Part shown: positions 13,340 through 24,610 of the stretch, one piece after another
Numbering within the stretch: the first letter of the stretch is position 1
Layout of the letters: the number at the start of each line of letters is the position of its first letter
From: Steromphala cineraria
Taxonomy: Eukaryota; Mollusca; Gastropoda; Trochida; Trochidae
Assembly (NCBI GenBank): GCA_916613615.1
Contig: OU744732.1
Coordinates: forward strand, 26,546,673-26,610,672
Length of the DNA stretch: 64,000 bases
Reading direction: 5' to 3'
The notes under the pieces: model-generated
Seen by the model: only the letters and a program-made list of their open reading frames with translations
Databases searched by the model: none
What the model was told of the DNA's origin: nothing
Translations under genes and position numbers: made by a program

Positions 13340-14045
13340 ATAAGAATGCGTGGTTTATCAATATATCGGTATATTGCAAAACGTGATATCAATCAGTACA
13401 CCCTTCTGAAAATGTCCAAAATAGCGAACGTTTAAAACGAGCTATTTCCATCTAAGATTGTAAAAACACAACCAAATAAAAAATGATTGACGGACAATTC
13501 TTCACAAAGTTTGAAAATGTATGGAGAAAATAGCTTAAATATGTATACAGATCATAAACAGTGATTGAGAAAATATCCCTTCCCAAAACGGCTCATAGCT
13601 GTGCAATGATGATCGTTCTTAACGCTCATATTAGGACAATATAGCATGCATATTCTTGAATTAAATAAGTATCAATATATTGAAATACGTATTGCAATAC
13701 GCTTTTCTGTATCGCGATATATTGTAATACAGAAATGAGAAACGATACCAATCCTTAGAAATAAATAGAGCGTATCATGGAGTGACGAGATGAAGGGGGT
13801 ATTATCAAGAGTGGCGCAGCCACGGGTGAAAATATAGGCTTTATCCCGTCACGAGACGAGAGATAAGTGATTAAATACTCGCTCGTGTAGGACACCGCAT
13901 TGTAACATTTATACAGGAATATACCACTAATGTAATCACACAGTGCAAGTATGACGTCACGGTTGTGTTTTTATGACGTCACTATCCAATGACTGTCAAG
14001 TCACATTATTATTAATTTCATCACACTGTCGGCAAGTTTCTGGAT
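13340..14045. repeat. Repeat mosaic with ATATATCG/TATTGCAATAC words
   Basis: Inverted words flank about 400 bp: TATCAATATATCGG near 13357 and CGCGATATATTGTAATAC near 13714, suggesting a degraded MITE. From about 13800 the base composition changes and includes GTGGCGCAGCCACGGG and CCCGTCACGAGACGAG, typical of another dispersed repeat. No open frame of note. Confidence 0.35.
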
Positions 14046-14773
14046 TTTTTGGGCAAGTAATGAAAAGAATACTAAACCTCCGTCCATGTAATAGTTGTTT
14101 TATAAACTCATGAATGATTTGGTATCAAACTCGCTTACGGTCCTTTTACAAAAACTCATTAACTTGTTTAATATAATTTATACATCATTAAATGGAAGGT
14201 CGTATAGTACCCTCCATATCACACTGTAAAACAAAAGATAACTTTATTATATGCTTCTGTGGTCAAACTAAAGTGATTGAAGTCTAAAAGGTAATGCGTG
14301 TTCCTGTGATGTCATACCATAGGATGTTAGGAACGTGAATGGCATTGCGTTTATTGTAGAAGTGACGTCACTGGATTGTGTATATGACGTCTTTCCTTCT
14401 GTGATATTTTCAATTACTTTAAAAAGCATAAATCAAATCAATATATATCAAACATTCATTGGCGACAACACTTTTTTCCGAACTGGGAAAACTCTCCCAC
14501 TGCTTAGCATGTATTTTAGGAACGTAAACTCCAATTACATAGAAGATACCTGTTTCTTGTGCTTAGTCACAATAGATCACTTAGACAAGATTAAGGATGC
14601 TTATCAAGACTTGTAAATAACATGCAATTAACTGTTGGATGTAATAAAGAGGTAATGTGAGGATAGTTACTACGTATTTATAAGATTGTTCTCTATTCTG
14701 AATAAGAACTACCATTCACAATCATGATTATACATTGGCTGCAGTTAAGTGTTTTCCTGATCATTCATTTATG

Positions 14774-14871
14774 TATACAGATTGCGTGATCCAGTGAAGT
14801 AACCGATGAACCCGGCCACGAGTCTCTTTATTCCGTAACTCGTTCTATTGGCATCAAGTACAAACGATTGC
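14774..14871 (-). repeat. 100-bp cassette, best-preserved open copy
   Basis: On the minus strand the frame is open from TTT GTA CTT GAT to a TAA, reading F-V-L-D-A-N-R-T-S-Y-G and, near the end, G-S-R-N-L-Y-T then stop (about 31 codons). Other copies align base by base but carry stops where this one has GGA (TGA in the copy at 24421). No clear splice acceptor lies immediately upstream. First minus-strand member of the series. Confidence 0.55.
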
Positions 14872-15232
14872 GGTGAAATGTTGAGTAAATTCCTTCATAT
14901 AAAATATAAAGCATCATTTATATTTTGAAACACTTGCATAATTAGATACTATTAGATAATTAGAAAATGCAATTGAAATTAACTAAATTGATTGTTAGAA
15001 ATTGGAACAAATAAATATTCAAAAATACACGATTCTTTTGCTTTAAGGGTAGCTGAGCTGGATAACGTTGTTGTTCAAATGTCTTGACATATGTCAGTGT
15101 GTATATCAACGACTTTTTACAACTCAATATTCTTAAGGTTTTCATGTATTCACTTGTTATTTCATGTGAATAATCAAAAGCCATTAGAAATTAGGGTAGA
15201 AATAGTTAAAATATTGAACACTCATGCCTTAA

Positions 15233-15593
15233 AGGGGCAGTGGCACGTTTTTACGGGGAATATAAGGTGATGTCAGAAAAATGAAAATAAAAGGTTCCAG
15301 TCTAAAGACAATGTATTTAAACTAAATGAATCATCAATAAATCAAATATAATTTAAAATGTAAAGTTAAGCCACGAGATTCCTTTTCTTACACAAAATGA
15401 ATAAAAGGTGTTCACACAAAAATGGCTGCCAATGGATTGTATGTGAATCTTTATAATTTGATCTCTGACTATGGATGATTGGTTTGTGTGATTAGAATTT
15501 TGACACTATCAAAGGAATACATTTAGCATTAACTTACAATTATCAGTGAAAAATTGAAAATATAAAATTGTCAAAAAACGTGCTACTGCCCCT
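15233..15593 (-). mobile_element. TTAA-type MITE family 1, complete copy
   Basis: Reverse orientation relative to 1176-1517. Ends are AGGGGCAGTGGCACGTTTTT and AAAACGTGCTACTGCCCCT, flanked by TTAA at 15229-15232 and 15594-15597. About 361 bp, non-coding. Confidence 0.85.
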
Positions 15594-15679
15594 TTAAGTT
15601 CTGTACTCGGCTTCATGATCGGTTGCTGTGGTATATTTCCAAAAGAAATGACACAACTGACTTAGGTTGTTTAGATATA

Positions 15680-16320
15680 TAGGATTGGTTCAAAATATTG
15701 CACGTGTAGTCGAACATGTTCATTAGCACAAACATTCGAATGTTTGTTAACACCTGTTTTGGTTGCATTATGAAGTAAATTATGACAAAAACGAGAGTTA
15801 TTTAAGATTGTATAATTGTTGCTACATGTAGATACAAAATTACAGCAAGTACTGTACAAAAAAATTAGAAAGCAAAAGGCAGCCTTAACGACAGTGTTTT
15901 TACTTTCCATAACTCGGTCAATGTTCTAGATTCTATGGATTAGACTCAACAATGATGAAATTCATATACTCTACTTTCAAAACAACTTTGTAACGCTTCT
16001 CATACTAATACAAACCATGTGGGCAACGATGAGATACAAGTATTTGTATACAAATAGCACACGGGATAGATGAGTAAACAACAAGTTCAGAATGAAAACA
16101 AAGATAAGATGACAAAACACATAAGAAAAGAAGCAGTAGAATTTGACTAGATCATTTTGTGAAAAGTAAGTTAAATGAGTAATTGGAAAATAAGCAAAAA
16201 ATGATACTTTACCATGGAAACAACACAAGCAGCTATTTTGAAAGTGTGAAGAAGTGTGTTTTTATATCAAAATTTCATCTCTATACAAAATAAAAGGCTT
16301 ATTGAGCTACAATACTGAAA
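15680..16320. repeat. Diverged copy of the block at 49.55-50.1 kb
   Basis: Shares CTTAACGACAGTGTTTT, CAAGTATTTGTATACAAATA and the surrounding order with 49570-50100, and more weakly with 26010-26340 and 55030-55370. It marks an older layer of the duplication. Short minus-strand open frames of about 80 codons here are not conserved in the copies. Confidence 0.55.
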
Positions 16321-16555
16321 ATACAATGTAATTGCACAATAGGCTGTTTCAATGATCACAATGTATTGAAACAACCTAAAATCTAAGTCTATGGTGGCTA
16401 ATTTCTGCCATTCTTGTCTTTGCAATTTCGTGTCTCAAATAATAGGGCGACAAAGCGATGCTAAATAACGAAAGGGCGATGCTTAATATGCTTGCGAGGA
16501 ACTATGCATCGCTATTTCGCTTAGCTATTCTTCAATATCGCCCGCGGCTCAAATA

Positions 16556-16829
16556 TAAAATAAAACAATGTATTAAAACTAAATGAAGCAGTAATAATTC
16601 AAATATATAACGTAAAGTTTAGCGATGCGATCCCTTTTTCTTACACAAAATGAATTAAAGGTGTTCTCACAAAAAGGCTGCCAAAGGATTTTATGTGAAT
16701 CTTCATACTTTGTCACCTGACTATGAATGATTAGCTTGTGTGATGAGATTTTTGACAATGTCAAAATAATACATTTAGTATTAAAACATTTTGAAGTCTT
16801 AAATTATCAAAAAACGTGCTACTTCCCCT
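16556..16829 (-). mobile_element. TTAA-type MITE family 1, truncated copy
   Basis: The right end is intact (AAACGTGCTACTTCCCCT, with TTAA at 16830-16833). The left terminal repeat is missing. A short GC-richer palindromic block (16444-16551, with GGGCGA and TCGCCC at its ends) abuts the broken side and may be a separate small element. Confidence 0.7.
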
Positions 16830-16849
16830 TTAAGATACCTTGAAACCAT

Positions 16850-17060
16850 TGCCCTGTTTATAATCACTGAACCACATCTCTACAAGTTAATCGGTGTAGG
16901 TGTAGATAACTGACTTCTTACATACATGTAGCATAGACATTCATAGTAAGTAGATAATAACTTCTTATCACGAACAAATGCCATTAAGTTCTCATCGTAT
17001 GTCCCTGTATATGATTGTTGAATTAAGGTTTGTCAACGTCGTACGTCATATGTTAAACAA
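16850..17060 (+). repeat. G-block cassette, diverged copy
   Basis: Matches in order the block found at 27110-27270, 40145-40300 and 55650-55790: ACTTCTTACAT, then TAAGTAGATAAT, then TTATCACG(A/C)ACAAATG and GATTGTTG. Another weak copy lies near 11840-11940. Function unknown. Confidence 0.45.
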
Positions 17061-17649
17061 TCTTACGTGCTTTAGAGGACGAATCACCTACTATCCTATT
17101 TGTCAAACTCAGTTGTCAAGTATTTATTCTCGCCTGAATGTAACTTTATGGCAAAGTTTCAATTAAAACCATATTTTTTATCTCTGATAAAAACGTAATA
17201 CCTTTTAAGTTGAAATCGTAATCTTGAATTAATATGAATCTGTTACATGCTTAATCCTAATTTATCACTAAGAGAATATTTAGCAAGCTTATCAAGGTTT
17301 GCAAAAAAAAACCTAAAAAACATTTACTAAAAATTTACTATAGAATGTCAAAAAGAGGTAACCTTCGGATTTAATTTAAACATTATCATCTTTTTAACTC
17401 TGATGAGATAATTAAAACAATGATATTTTTGTGATGGCAAACAATTAGAAAACGAACTACTATAACATTATCAGTGAATCAGACACAGTTAAATGAGATA
17501 AACGCTATATACTTGTGCCGGGAAGCATTTGACGGATTCTTACTTTGAATATAAGTAGTGAGTAGGTGAGTGAATGAGTGGGGTTGAATCATGTTGTCAG
17601 TAATATTATAGCTATTTAATACAAAGATGGTATAACCAAAAGGCAGTTG

Positions 17650-18557
17650 ATCGACAGTGTTAGAAAAGGCTGAAACTGTACAGTTTAGTAAAAACGCTCT
17701 CCAGGTCCTATTCCAAAATTATATATGCAAAATACTCCCATAAATGAAGTTTCTGAACATAAACATCTAGCCCTCTGGTTTCAAAAAAACGCTAACTGGA
17801 ATGTACAAATAGATTCTTTATCCGATAAGGTTTCACCTATGATCAATTGTTTAAGAAGTTTTAATATCGATTATCAAGAAATACACTTACTACTATGTAT
17901 AAATCTATGATTAATATAAATATATGGGGCTACTAGGGGAACAAGTCATGATAAATTATATACAGAAACTAATTTCCTACACCTTGTAGAAAGAAGACGA
18001 ATACAGAAATTAACTTTATTTTATAAAATGGTAAATAAGAAAACACCAGATTATTTAAACAGTCTTGTGCCAGAATCTGTTTCTGAAGCAAACCCGTATA
18101 ATTTAAGAAACTCATCAAATTTACAGAAAAATCATTCTTACCAAATTCTGTAGAACTTTGGAATTCTTTATCTGATGATATAAGACAAATACAGTCGGTA
18201 AATGAATTCAAAAATAAAATTACACCTGATTATAAAACTTCTTTTGGGTTTGATATAAATACTGAAAACAGGTTTTGTCAAATTCTGCATTGCAGACTTA
18301 GACTAGAATGCAGTGATTTAAATGCACATAAAGTGAAAAGATTCATATCGGATGATCCATCATGCAGTTGTGGTGCTCCCTGTGAAGACACCATTCATTA
18401 TCTTTGTGTCTGTCCAAACTATACTACCATAAGAGGCACTTATAACATGAATGACGCTATGTATGGAAACCTTAAACTATCAGAATCTGTAAATATTTGC
18501 ATAATCAACTCTGTTCATGATTTTATTACCGCTTTAAAACGATTTACTCTATTTTGA
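17650..18557 (+). pseudogene. CR1/L2/Jockey-like LINE, 3' part of reverse transcriptase ORF
   Basis: Translation in shifting frames gives the C-terminal part of a non-LTR retrotransposon polymerase. An EHKHLALWF segment followed by WNVQIDSLSDK (around 17750-17830) matches the region after the catalytic core. Further on come RRRIQKLTLFYKMVNKK-type and YNLRNSSN segments, LPNSVELWNSLSDDIR, and a terminal cysteine-rich segment CSCGAPCEDTIHYLCVCPNY (18360-18420). The frame is broken by stops and indels, and the catalytic YxDD region is absent, so this is a 5'-truncated dead copy. Clade is judged only from the C-terminal pattern. Confidence 0.85.
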
Positions 18558-18559
18558 GT

Positions 18560-19700
18560 TTTAAGTATTATATTCTTGCCCTTTATTGAACTAACACACG
18601 TTGGAATAAGAATGATTATATACATGCTCATGTTGTGATTTTGTGCTTGTTATTATGTATACTTTTGTAATCATAAGACTTTATGTACGTCGCATATATT
18701 ATGTTGTTATGGAGAGGCATTAATATAAGCCATTGGCTTGATTGCCAATCCAGTTTCTGTATATTTATAGAAATAACTATGTTTAAAACAACTAAGGGAT
18801 CTACAGGATGAGGGGGAAGACGACAAGAGGGCATACTTTGGAGTTTCACATGAACAATATACACGTGGATGTTGCCATCCAAAAGAAAATAGATAGATCA
18901 GGGGGATCAGTAATGAGTAAACTGACGTCAAATAACGGTAGGAAAGTAGCTAGACCTCCACTCTTTTGGAAATATGTACATTGACAAATTGTGACGCCTA
19001 TGGTCATATCTGTTCATGATGTTTGACCTTCTACATGAGTCTCCTAAAAGAAAGTGTATGTTGCCTAATATCAAAGGCAAATAATAATGTAGATGTAATT
19101 GTGCACGAAAGGACTTCGTATGCTGCAGTAGTCGGTTATAAATATAGTAAGTCAGTGGTTGTTTTAAAAATGCGTGAGTCCCACATATATGATTAAGAAT
19201 CACATAAACTAAGGACAGCAGTTAAACAATTCAAATCATCCAAAACTCATTTAATAGTCACCGTCCAAGTACATAATAATGGAAGGTTATTATTCAGAAA
19301 CAGAGTTTCTTTTAAACAAATTTTTCGATTATTTAGAAGTTATCGACGTGTACCTACTCAATTATTAATTTTAAATCTTTGAAAATATTTTCATTTTGCA
19401 ATTCTCCATCACATTTTTCTTGGAAAATGTCTTCAACAAACTATTCACTTATTTCACTTTCAAAGCAATAGAATCAACCGAGACAAAACTTCATCGTTTT
19501 GATACTGAACCATATGGCGTCATGCTATTTTCGTTGTTAACCCATGCTTTGTTTCTGTATCAAAACACCAAAAATTCTTTCATTTTCAGTTTTGATCACA
19601 ATATGTCAGCGGGAAGTTGTTATTACTCTTATATAGTATAGTATAGCCTTTGGTTTTGATCTAGTACAAGCCTTTGCTTAGTTTAGATGTTAAACCAATA
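18560..19700. other. No gene recognised
   Basis: Sequence between two LINE remnants. Minus-strand open frames of 74-91 codons overlap each other (18628-19203) and show no motif. No terminal repeats were seen. Confidence 0.4.
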
Positions 19701-19721
19701 ATCTTAAAACATAACTGAAGC

Positions 19722-20095
19722 GTTACAATGCAAATGTACATCCAACTTGCCTGATTTGTGACAAATGTAATTTAGATGCGGTGGAAGATGAATTCCATTT
19801 TCTTCTTGTATGTCCTTTTTTTCAAGAAACTAGAAAACTACTTATACCTGATCATTATTTTCAATACCCGACTCAAAATAATTTTATACAATTGATGTCA
19901 TGTAAAACTGAAAAAATATTGAAACCACTAGCAATGTTTTTGAAAAGGAATATGTACAAATAATATGCTTTGCACACCTGTTCAGATGTTAATGTTAATG
20001 TATAAATGTTACCATGGAAATGTATAATGTATCAAATATTGTACTCTGGGCCATGTGGCCTTCAATACAGGAATAAACTCTCTCTCTACTCTTAA
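19722..20095 (+). pseudogene. CR1/L2-like LINE, extreme 3' end with tail
   Basis: A plus-strand frame from about 19728 to the stop at 19963 encodes a cysteine-rich C-terminus: CLICDKCNLDAVEDEFHFLL, followed by VCPFFQETRK. This is the zinc-knuckle-like end typical of many LINE polymerases. It is followed by a short 3' UTR with GGGCCATGTGGCCTTCAATA, a GAATAAACT word and a CTCTCTCTACTCT simple tail, the usual end of such elements. Strongly 5'-truncated. Confidence 0.8.
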
Positions 20096-21825
20096 AACAT
20101 ATCTTAACCATGTGCTAATACATAATAAGTATGGAAATAATATATACAAATATTCCTATAATTCTTATAAACTTCTGAACAAAAATATTGTGGAAAGTTC
20201 ATAGCTTTATTTATTTATTTATTTAGGAAATCGATCACGTGTCACCTGCAGCTTGTTGACCTACACTGTCTTGATAATATCAAGAATGACACTTGGATTA
20301 TGTCACTGAATATTTTTCAACACTCAAATTCAACACATGCCATTTGTGGCAATCTTTCTTTACAGTGACAGTAACAACAAAAGCGTAATACTTAATGAGA
20401 TAATAAGAGTTTCATAATTGTCTAAATAAACGAGAAGGGCACTTTTGTTTCTGACTGAATTGTAATTTCTATGATTGTAACACCGTGTTGTTTTCAATGA
20501 TTTGAATTGTGAACTAAGTTTTTAAATTTTTTCGTATGTTATGAAACATATTGGATTCATTTCAAGAATTTAATACTTTTATGGAATAAACAATAAATTT
20601 AAATATATCAAATATTTTTAAACACCAATATATGAATAAAAATGATTATATATAGATGAATATTTAAAAAAAAAACACACTTGTTATTTAATTTTAAATG
20701 CAGACTCCAGAAGGATTAATCAAAGAAATTAAGGAAATTTGAAATATTTAAAAATTGATCTACATGCATTTTTCTATAGACACAATATCAAAATTAAAAT
20801 ATTTTCCAGAGTTGTATTTACCGTCATCGTCTCGACATGTTCGAGAGTTCAATCAATGACAGGTCTTATACAGATTCGAGATAGTGATGAATGGTTTCCA
20901 TTTATGTTTAGATGAAGTACGTCATTATGATTCTCCCTTGAGGCAGATATATGTTTCTACTGGGAAGCAAATCCAAAATAATATGTTTATACGTGTCTTG
21001 TAAGAGAAGGAGGTATAACTTTTAGAATATTTTATATATTTTCTAAATGTCAGTACAATCTGTGTTTATGGTTATAAAAAGCTCAAATTTGAATTATTTA
21101 CTTATTTGATTTATATTGATATGAAATTATTTTTACTTTACTTTTCAACAATATTGATGCTAATATGTTTCATTGATGTAAATGCTCCGGAGACTTCAAA
21201 CTTATAAACCATTTCATCTGAGGTTTGAAAATGTTCTAAATCAAGCATCGTCTCTGTTCCATGAGGCAAGTAAGCAGATCAAATGCACTCTTTATTATGT
21301 CAACTTGTGGATGAAAAATACAAATATGGTGCACTTAGTTTTGGAGGTTTTTTTTCTGTTTTACATTACACGTTATCTTAACTAACAGTAAAATACTCGT
21401 TTTTGATTGGCTGACGATCGACTTATTTTATTTTACGAGTCTGACCTCTCATGGTGTACAAATTTCATGTACCCAGCTGCCATAGAAACAGCTTCCCTCC
21501 GAGAAGAGGTCCTGCATAACGTTAAGATGACATTATCAAATGAAGCATGCGGTGAGCTGAGTTAACATAACTTCGATTAGCTGTTCTGGTGATTATTAAT
21601 TACAGATTTGTTTTTTCATCATTCTATGTTTTATTTGGAATCAAATTCCGCATTGCATTGCGTGCACATGCAATAGAATAAAAATCAAAACGTTTTTAAG
21701 CATGTGTCATCTAGTAGTTCAGTCGGGTTGGACGACCCCATTTACAAGATGATGGCTCCGTTAACGCCGGTCATTCTATAGAATAAATATATTTTCCTCT
21801 GATATGACGGTAAGATAAATACGTT

Positions 21826-21959
21826 GTAGACTTCTCCCTCGGGTAATAGGGTCTGAAGCATCATCTTTGTCGAAATGTCAGCCTTCGCCTTCCGGCTTGG
21901 ACAACATTTCTACAAAGATGGTACATCAGACCCTATTACCCTCGTGAGAAGCATTCAAC
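21826..21959. mobile_element. Hairpin MITE with near-complete inverted repeat
   Basis: Left arm 21826-21878 and right arm 21904-21959 are inverted copies of each other: left GGGTAATAGGGTCTGA with TCATCTTTGTCGAAATGT, right ACATTTCTACAAAGATG with TCAGACCCTATTACCC. The loop is short and GC-richer (CCTTCGCCTTCCGGCTTGG). The paralogous block C copy 2 retains only the right arm (51486-51550). Dispersed palindromic element, non-coding. Confidence 0.75.
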
Positions 21960-22400
21960 TTTATATTAGTCATGTAACCATTATTAGAAAATGCTTTTTG
22001 AAGCAATATAGCGTTGCAAACATGTATGTCTTATTTTCGTGAGTCAATTTTGCATATATTTTATAATTGTAAATTTATCAAAACTACGTGAAAGAGATTG
22101 TAAAAATGGCATTTTGGAGAACAGGAACTTTTAAATTATAAATAAAACACTGAACCTGTAACGAAATACTAGCAAGTATTACGGTTTATGCCTTGGAGAA
22201 AATATAGCAATAAGTTAAGATGTGTAATTAAGAAACAGCAACTTTAAACTGGACCACAGTGCCATTAATGGTTAATAACTGTTGATCTCCTATTTTACAT
22301 TTCCCATTTGGGGCTGGTATAGGCGACTTTGGTTACAGTTAGATTTTGCAAGGACATAATCATATATAAGCTTTACATCACACAACGTTCTACAAACAAT

Positions 22401-22500
22401 ATTGGTTTGTGATTATCCACAGATAGCATGGTGTAGTAATATGATATCGGGGACTCCCTAAGAAGTTCTATACGGCCATCAAGCACTAATTATACAATCG
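22401..22500 (-). repeat. 100-bp cassette in block C copy 1
   Basis: On the minus strand one frame reads L-V-L-D-G-R-I-E-L-L and stays open through the cassette to M-L-S-V-D-N-H-K-P-I and a TAA about 40 codons later. The copy at 52133 also has an open frame here, with several substitutions. Among the cassettes this subtype is the most coding-like. Confidence 0.5.
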
Positions 22501-23086
22501 TTCCATCAATCCCCTTGACATATATTATTAACAAAGGAGAGAGACATAGGTTAGCTTTCCTTGCATTAAGTTAAGTTTCTAAATCATTCCGATGATCGTA
22601 ACCAGTAAAATCTATAACTGATATGAAAGAGGACCACCTTGAATAATTATAAGAACTTTTTAAACTTGTAGTTTTTTAGAAGGCAAGAGTTCATTGAAGA
22701 CAGTCAGTGATTTAATTGTTTTGAAACAATTTACAAGAAATTGTTCATTGTGCTTTTTAAATGTGAATGTGAGAAACAAAGTTAACATCTTATGAAGTTA
22801 TTTTGTTGAATGACATTATGATTGTTATTTATACCATACTAACGGTTATTCTACCATTGCATTGTTACCTGGCAACACCTTCCTCTTCATTCATTTATTG
22901 ATAATATTTGTTAACCAAAAATATGAAGAAATAAAAAACATACTGTCCAAGCTTAACACAATGAAGTACAGGAAGGGATAACAAATTGAGCCTAAGAGTA
23001 ATTGAAGCTTCCGGATGACGGGGTATCAAGAAGGACTGTTAAAAGCAAACTAGCTCCTTAAAAAGATACAACTTGGAATTTTCTGA

Positions 23087-23905
23087 AAGTCTTTGGTTAC
23101 AGAAAGATTAATCAACATTAAATCGCATACTTGTTTAAGTTTGGTTGCAGTCCCTTATATAGACAACTGCAACCAAAATTATTTTTCCAAGAAAATACAT
23201 GGTTTTATCAAACAGAAGAGCCTTGGTTTGACAAAATTTGTTTGCAGTTGGAACACTGACGAGACCGGTTTTTGATCATGTCACATCCGGTTTAAAAACG
23301 TTTCTGACATTATGGATAGAAATATTTCAATGACCATGACTATTTTAACAATTTCTATCATAAAGCATGTCATGGTAGTTACTTTTGAAATCGTTTGATC
23401 AAATTGATCCCTTAAATTCGATTTCTGTGTGCTCACAGGGCGAATTTAAATTGTTGTCATATATAAAAAGATTCACATTGGCTTCCATATTTCCCTTTAA
23501 TTGCAAAATGATTTTGATAGGAAAAAAAACATCATTAAGTAAGTTTAAAGTGTATTTTCTATCCAAAAACAGAACAAAATCAATTATAAATCAATTAATA
23601 GGACACGTTACATACCGCATGACATAACGTCACACACAGAGAGAGGGAACCTGTCAAAATGGAAATATTGATTTGTTTTCTTTTCCAATCAAATAAGGTA
23701 ATTTGTAAATAGGATAAACAAACTTGTCTCTTTACTATTCAACACGCAACTACAATCTCTGCAACCAAATTTGTGTTTGTCAAGACACGAAAAATGATGG
23801 ATATTTGCTAGAAAATAATTTGGTTACAGCTGCCTATAGGGACTGCAACCAAACTCGAAAATAACTCGATTTCATTGTGATTATACGTTGTGCAACCAAA
23901 CTCAA
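23087..23905. mobile_element. Non-autonomous DNA transposon with TTTGGTTGCAG terminal motif array
   Basis: Inverted arms at about 23136-23183 (GTTTGGTTGCAGTCCCT .. ACTGCAACCAAAATTATT) and 23811-23862 (AATTTGGTTACAGCTGCC .. GGGACTGCAACCAAACT) are reverse complements of each other, and each arm is itself a palindrome. Outer single motifs lie at 23090 and 23890. The whole stretch 22990-24062 is missing from B2 and B3, which run directly from GGGATAACAA to AATATTGCTCAAGACATAA, so it is an insertion in B1. No transposase frame; exact ends not fixed. Confidence 0.55.
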
Positions 23906-24361
23906 GGTTTCATGGAAATAGATGATTTGTAGTTAACTATTTCAGGTGTCAGATTATCTTCATTTCAATCATTTTCGAGGAATAGATTGCATTTTATTGA
24001 TGTTTTAGATACCCTGTCATTCGAACTCTTCAATTAATCTTAGACCACAAATTTAAATTTTCTATTAAATATTGCTCAAGACATAATTTATTTCCATCTT
24101 TTGAGTTTAGTTTACTTTAACCTAACAATGTTTGCTACGTGAGACAGTTAAAGCATTCTGAGTGTTTAACCTTATTAGAGATTGAACGATCATTCAATGT
24201 TAAATGTAAATTGGCATCATAAATCGTGAAGAGGATAACAAGACTCTTTCCACGAATTTTAAATAGCACGAATTCATGCAATGGTAAAGTGATCTAAGAA
24301 CTCAAGGACAGTACTATATGATCTTTTCTGTGATAAGGAACACCCACTCCCATTTACAAAC

Positions 24362-24610
24362 GTAATTATACATTTCCAACAGTGAATTGTCTTGATGCCC
24401 AGCCATTTAAGCCTTCAATGTTTACAGATTGCGTGATCAAGTCAGATAACCAATGACACCCAGGAGTCTCTTTATTCTGTAAAACAGTCTAATGACATCT
24501 AGTACTAACCATTGCAGTTGATTGTTGTGTCAATAGTAGCAATTGCTGCCTTTGATCTTCAATTATATAAATTGTTTTTAAAAGTAATGTATGATTACGT
24601 TTCCATTTTT
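24362..24610 (-). other. Conserved island with 100-bp cassette, unit B1
   Basis: Nearly identical to 34021-34270 (about 98%) and 53045-53295 (about 96%), while sequence just downstream drops to about 80% with indels. The cassette (24421-24520) reads L-V-L-D-V-I-R on the minus strand and has a TGA where the open copy at 14774 has GGA. The part GTGTCAATAGTAGCAATTGC and its neighbourhood to TAATGTATGATTA is unchanged in all three copies. Non-coding function or gene conversion would explain this better than a protein. Confidence 0.5.

Larger units (their letters stand above)
20215..22860. repeat. Duplicated block C, copy 1
   Basis: Colinear with 50107-52570. Shared landmarks include TATTTTTCAACACTCAAATT versus the same word near 50125, GTCATCGTCTCGACAT (20823 and 50656), the GGGCTGGTATAGGCGACTTT word (22312 and 52047) and the cassette at 22401/52133. 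It joins directly to block B1. No gene recognised. Confidence 0.75.
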
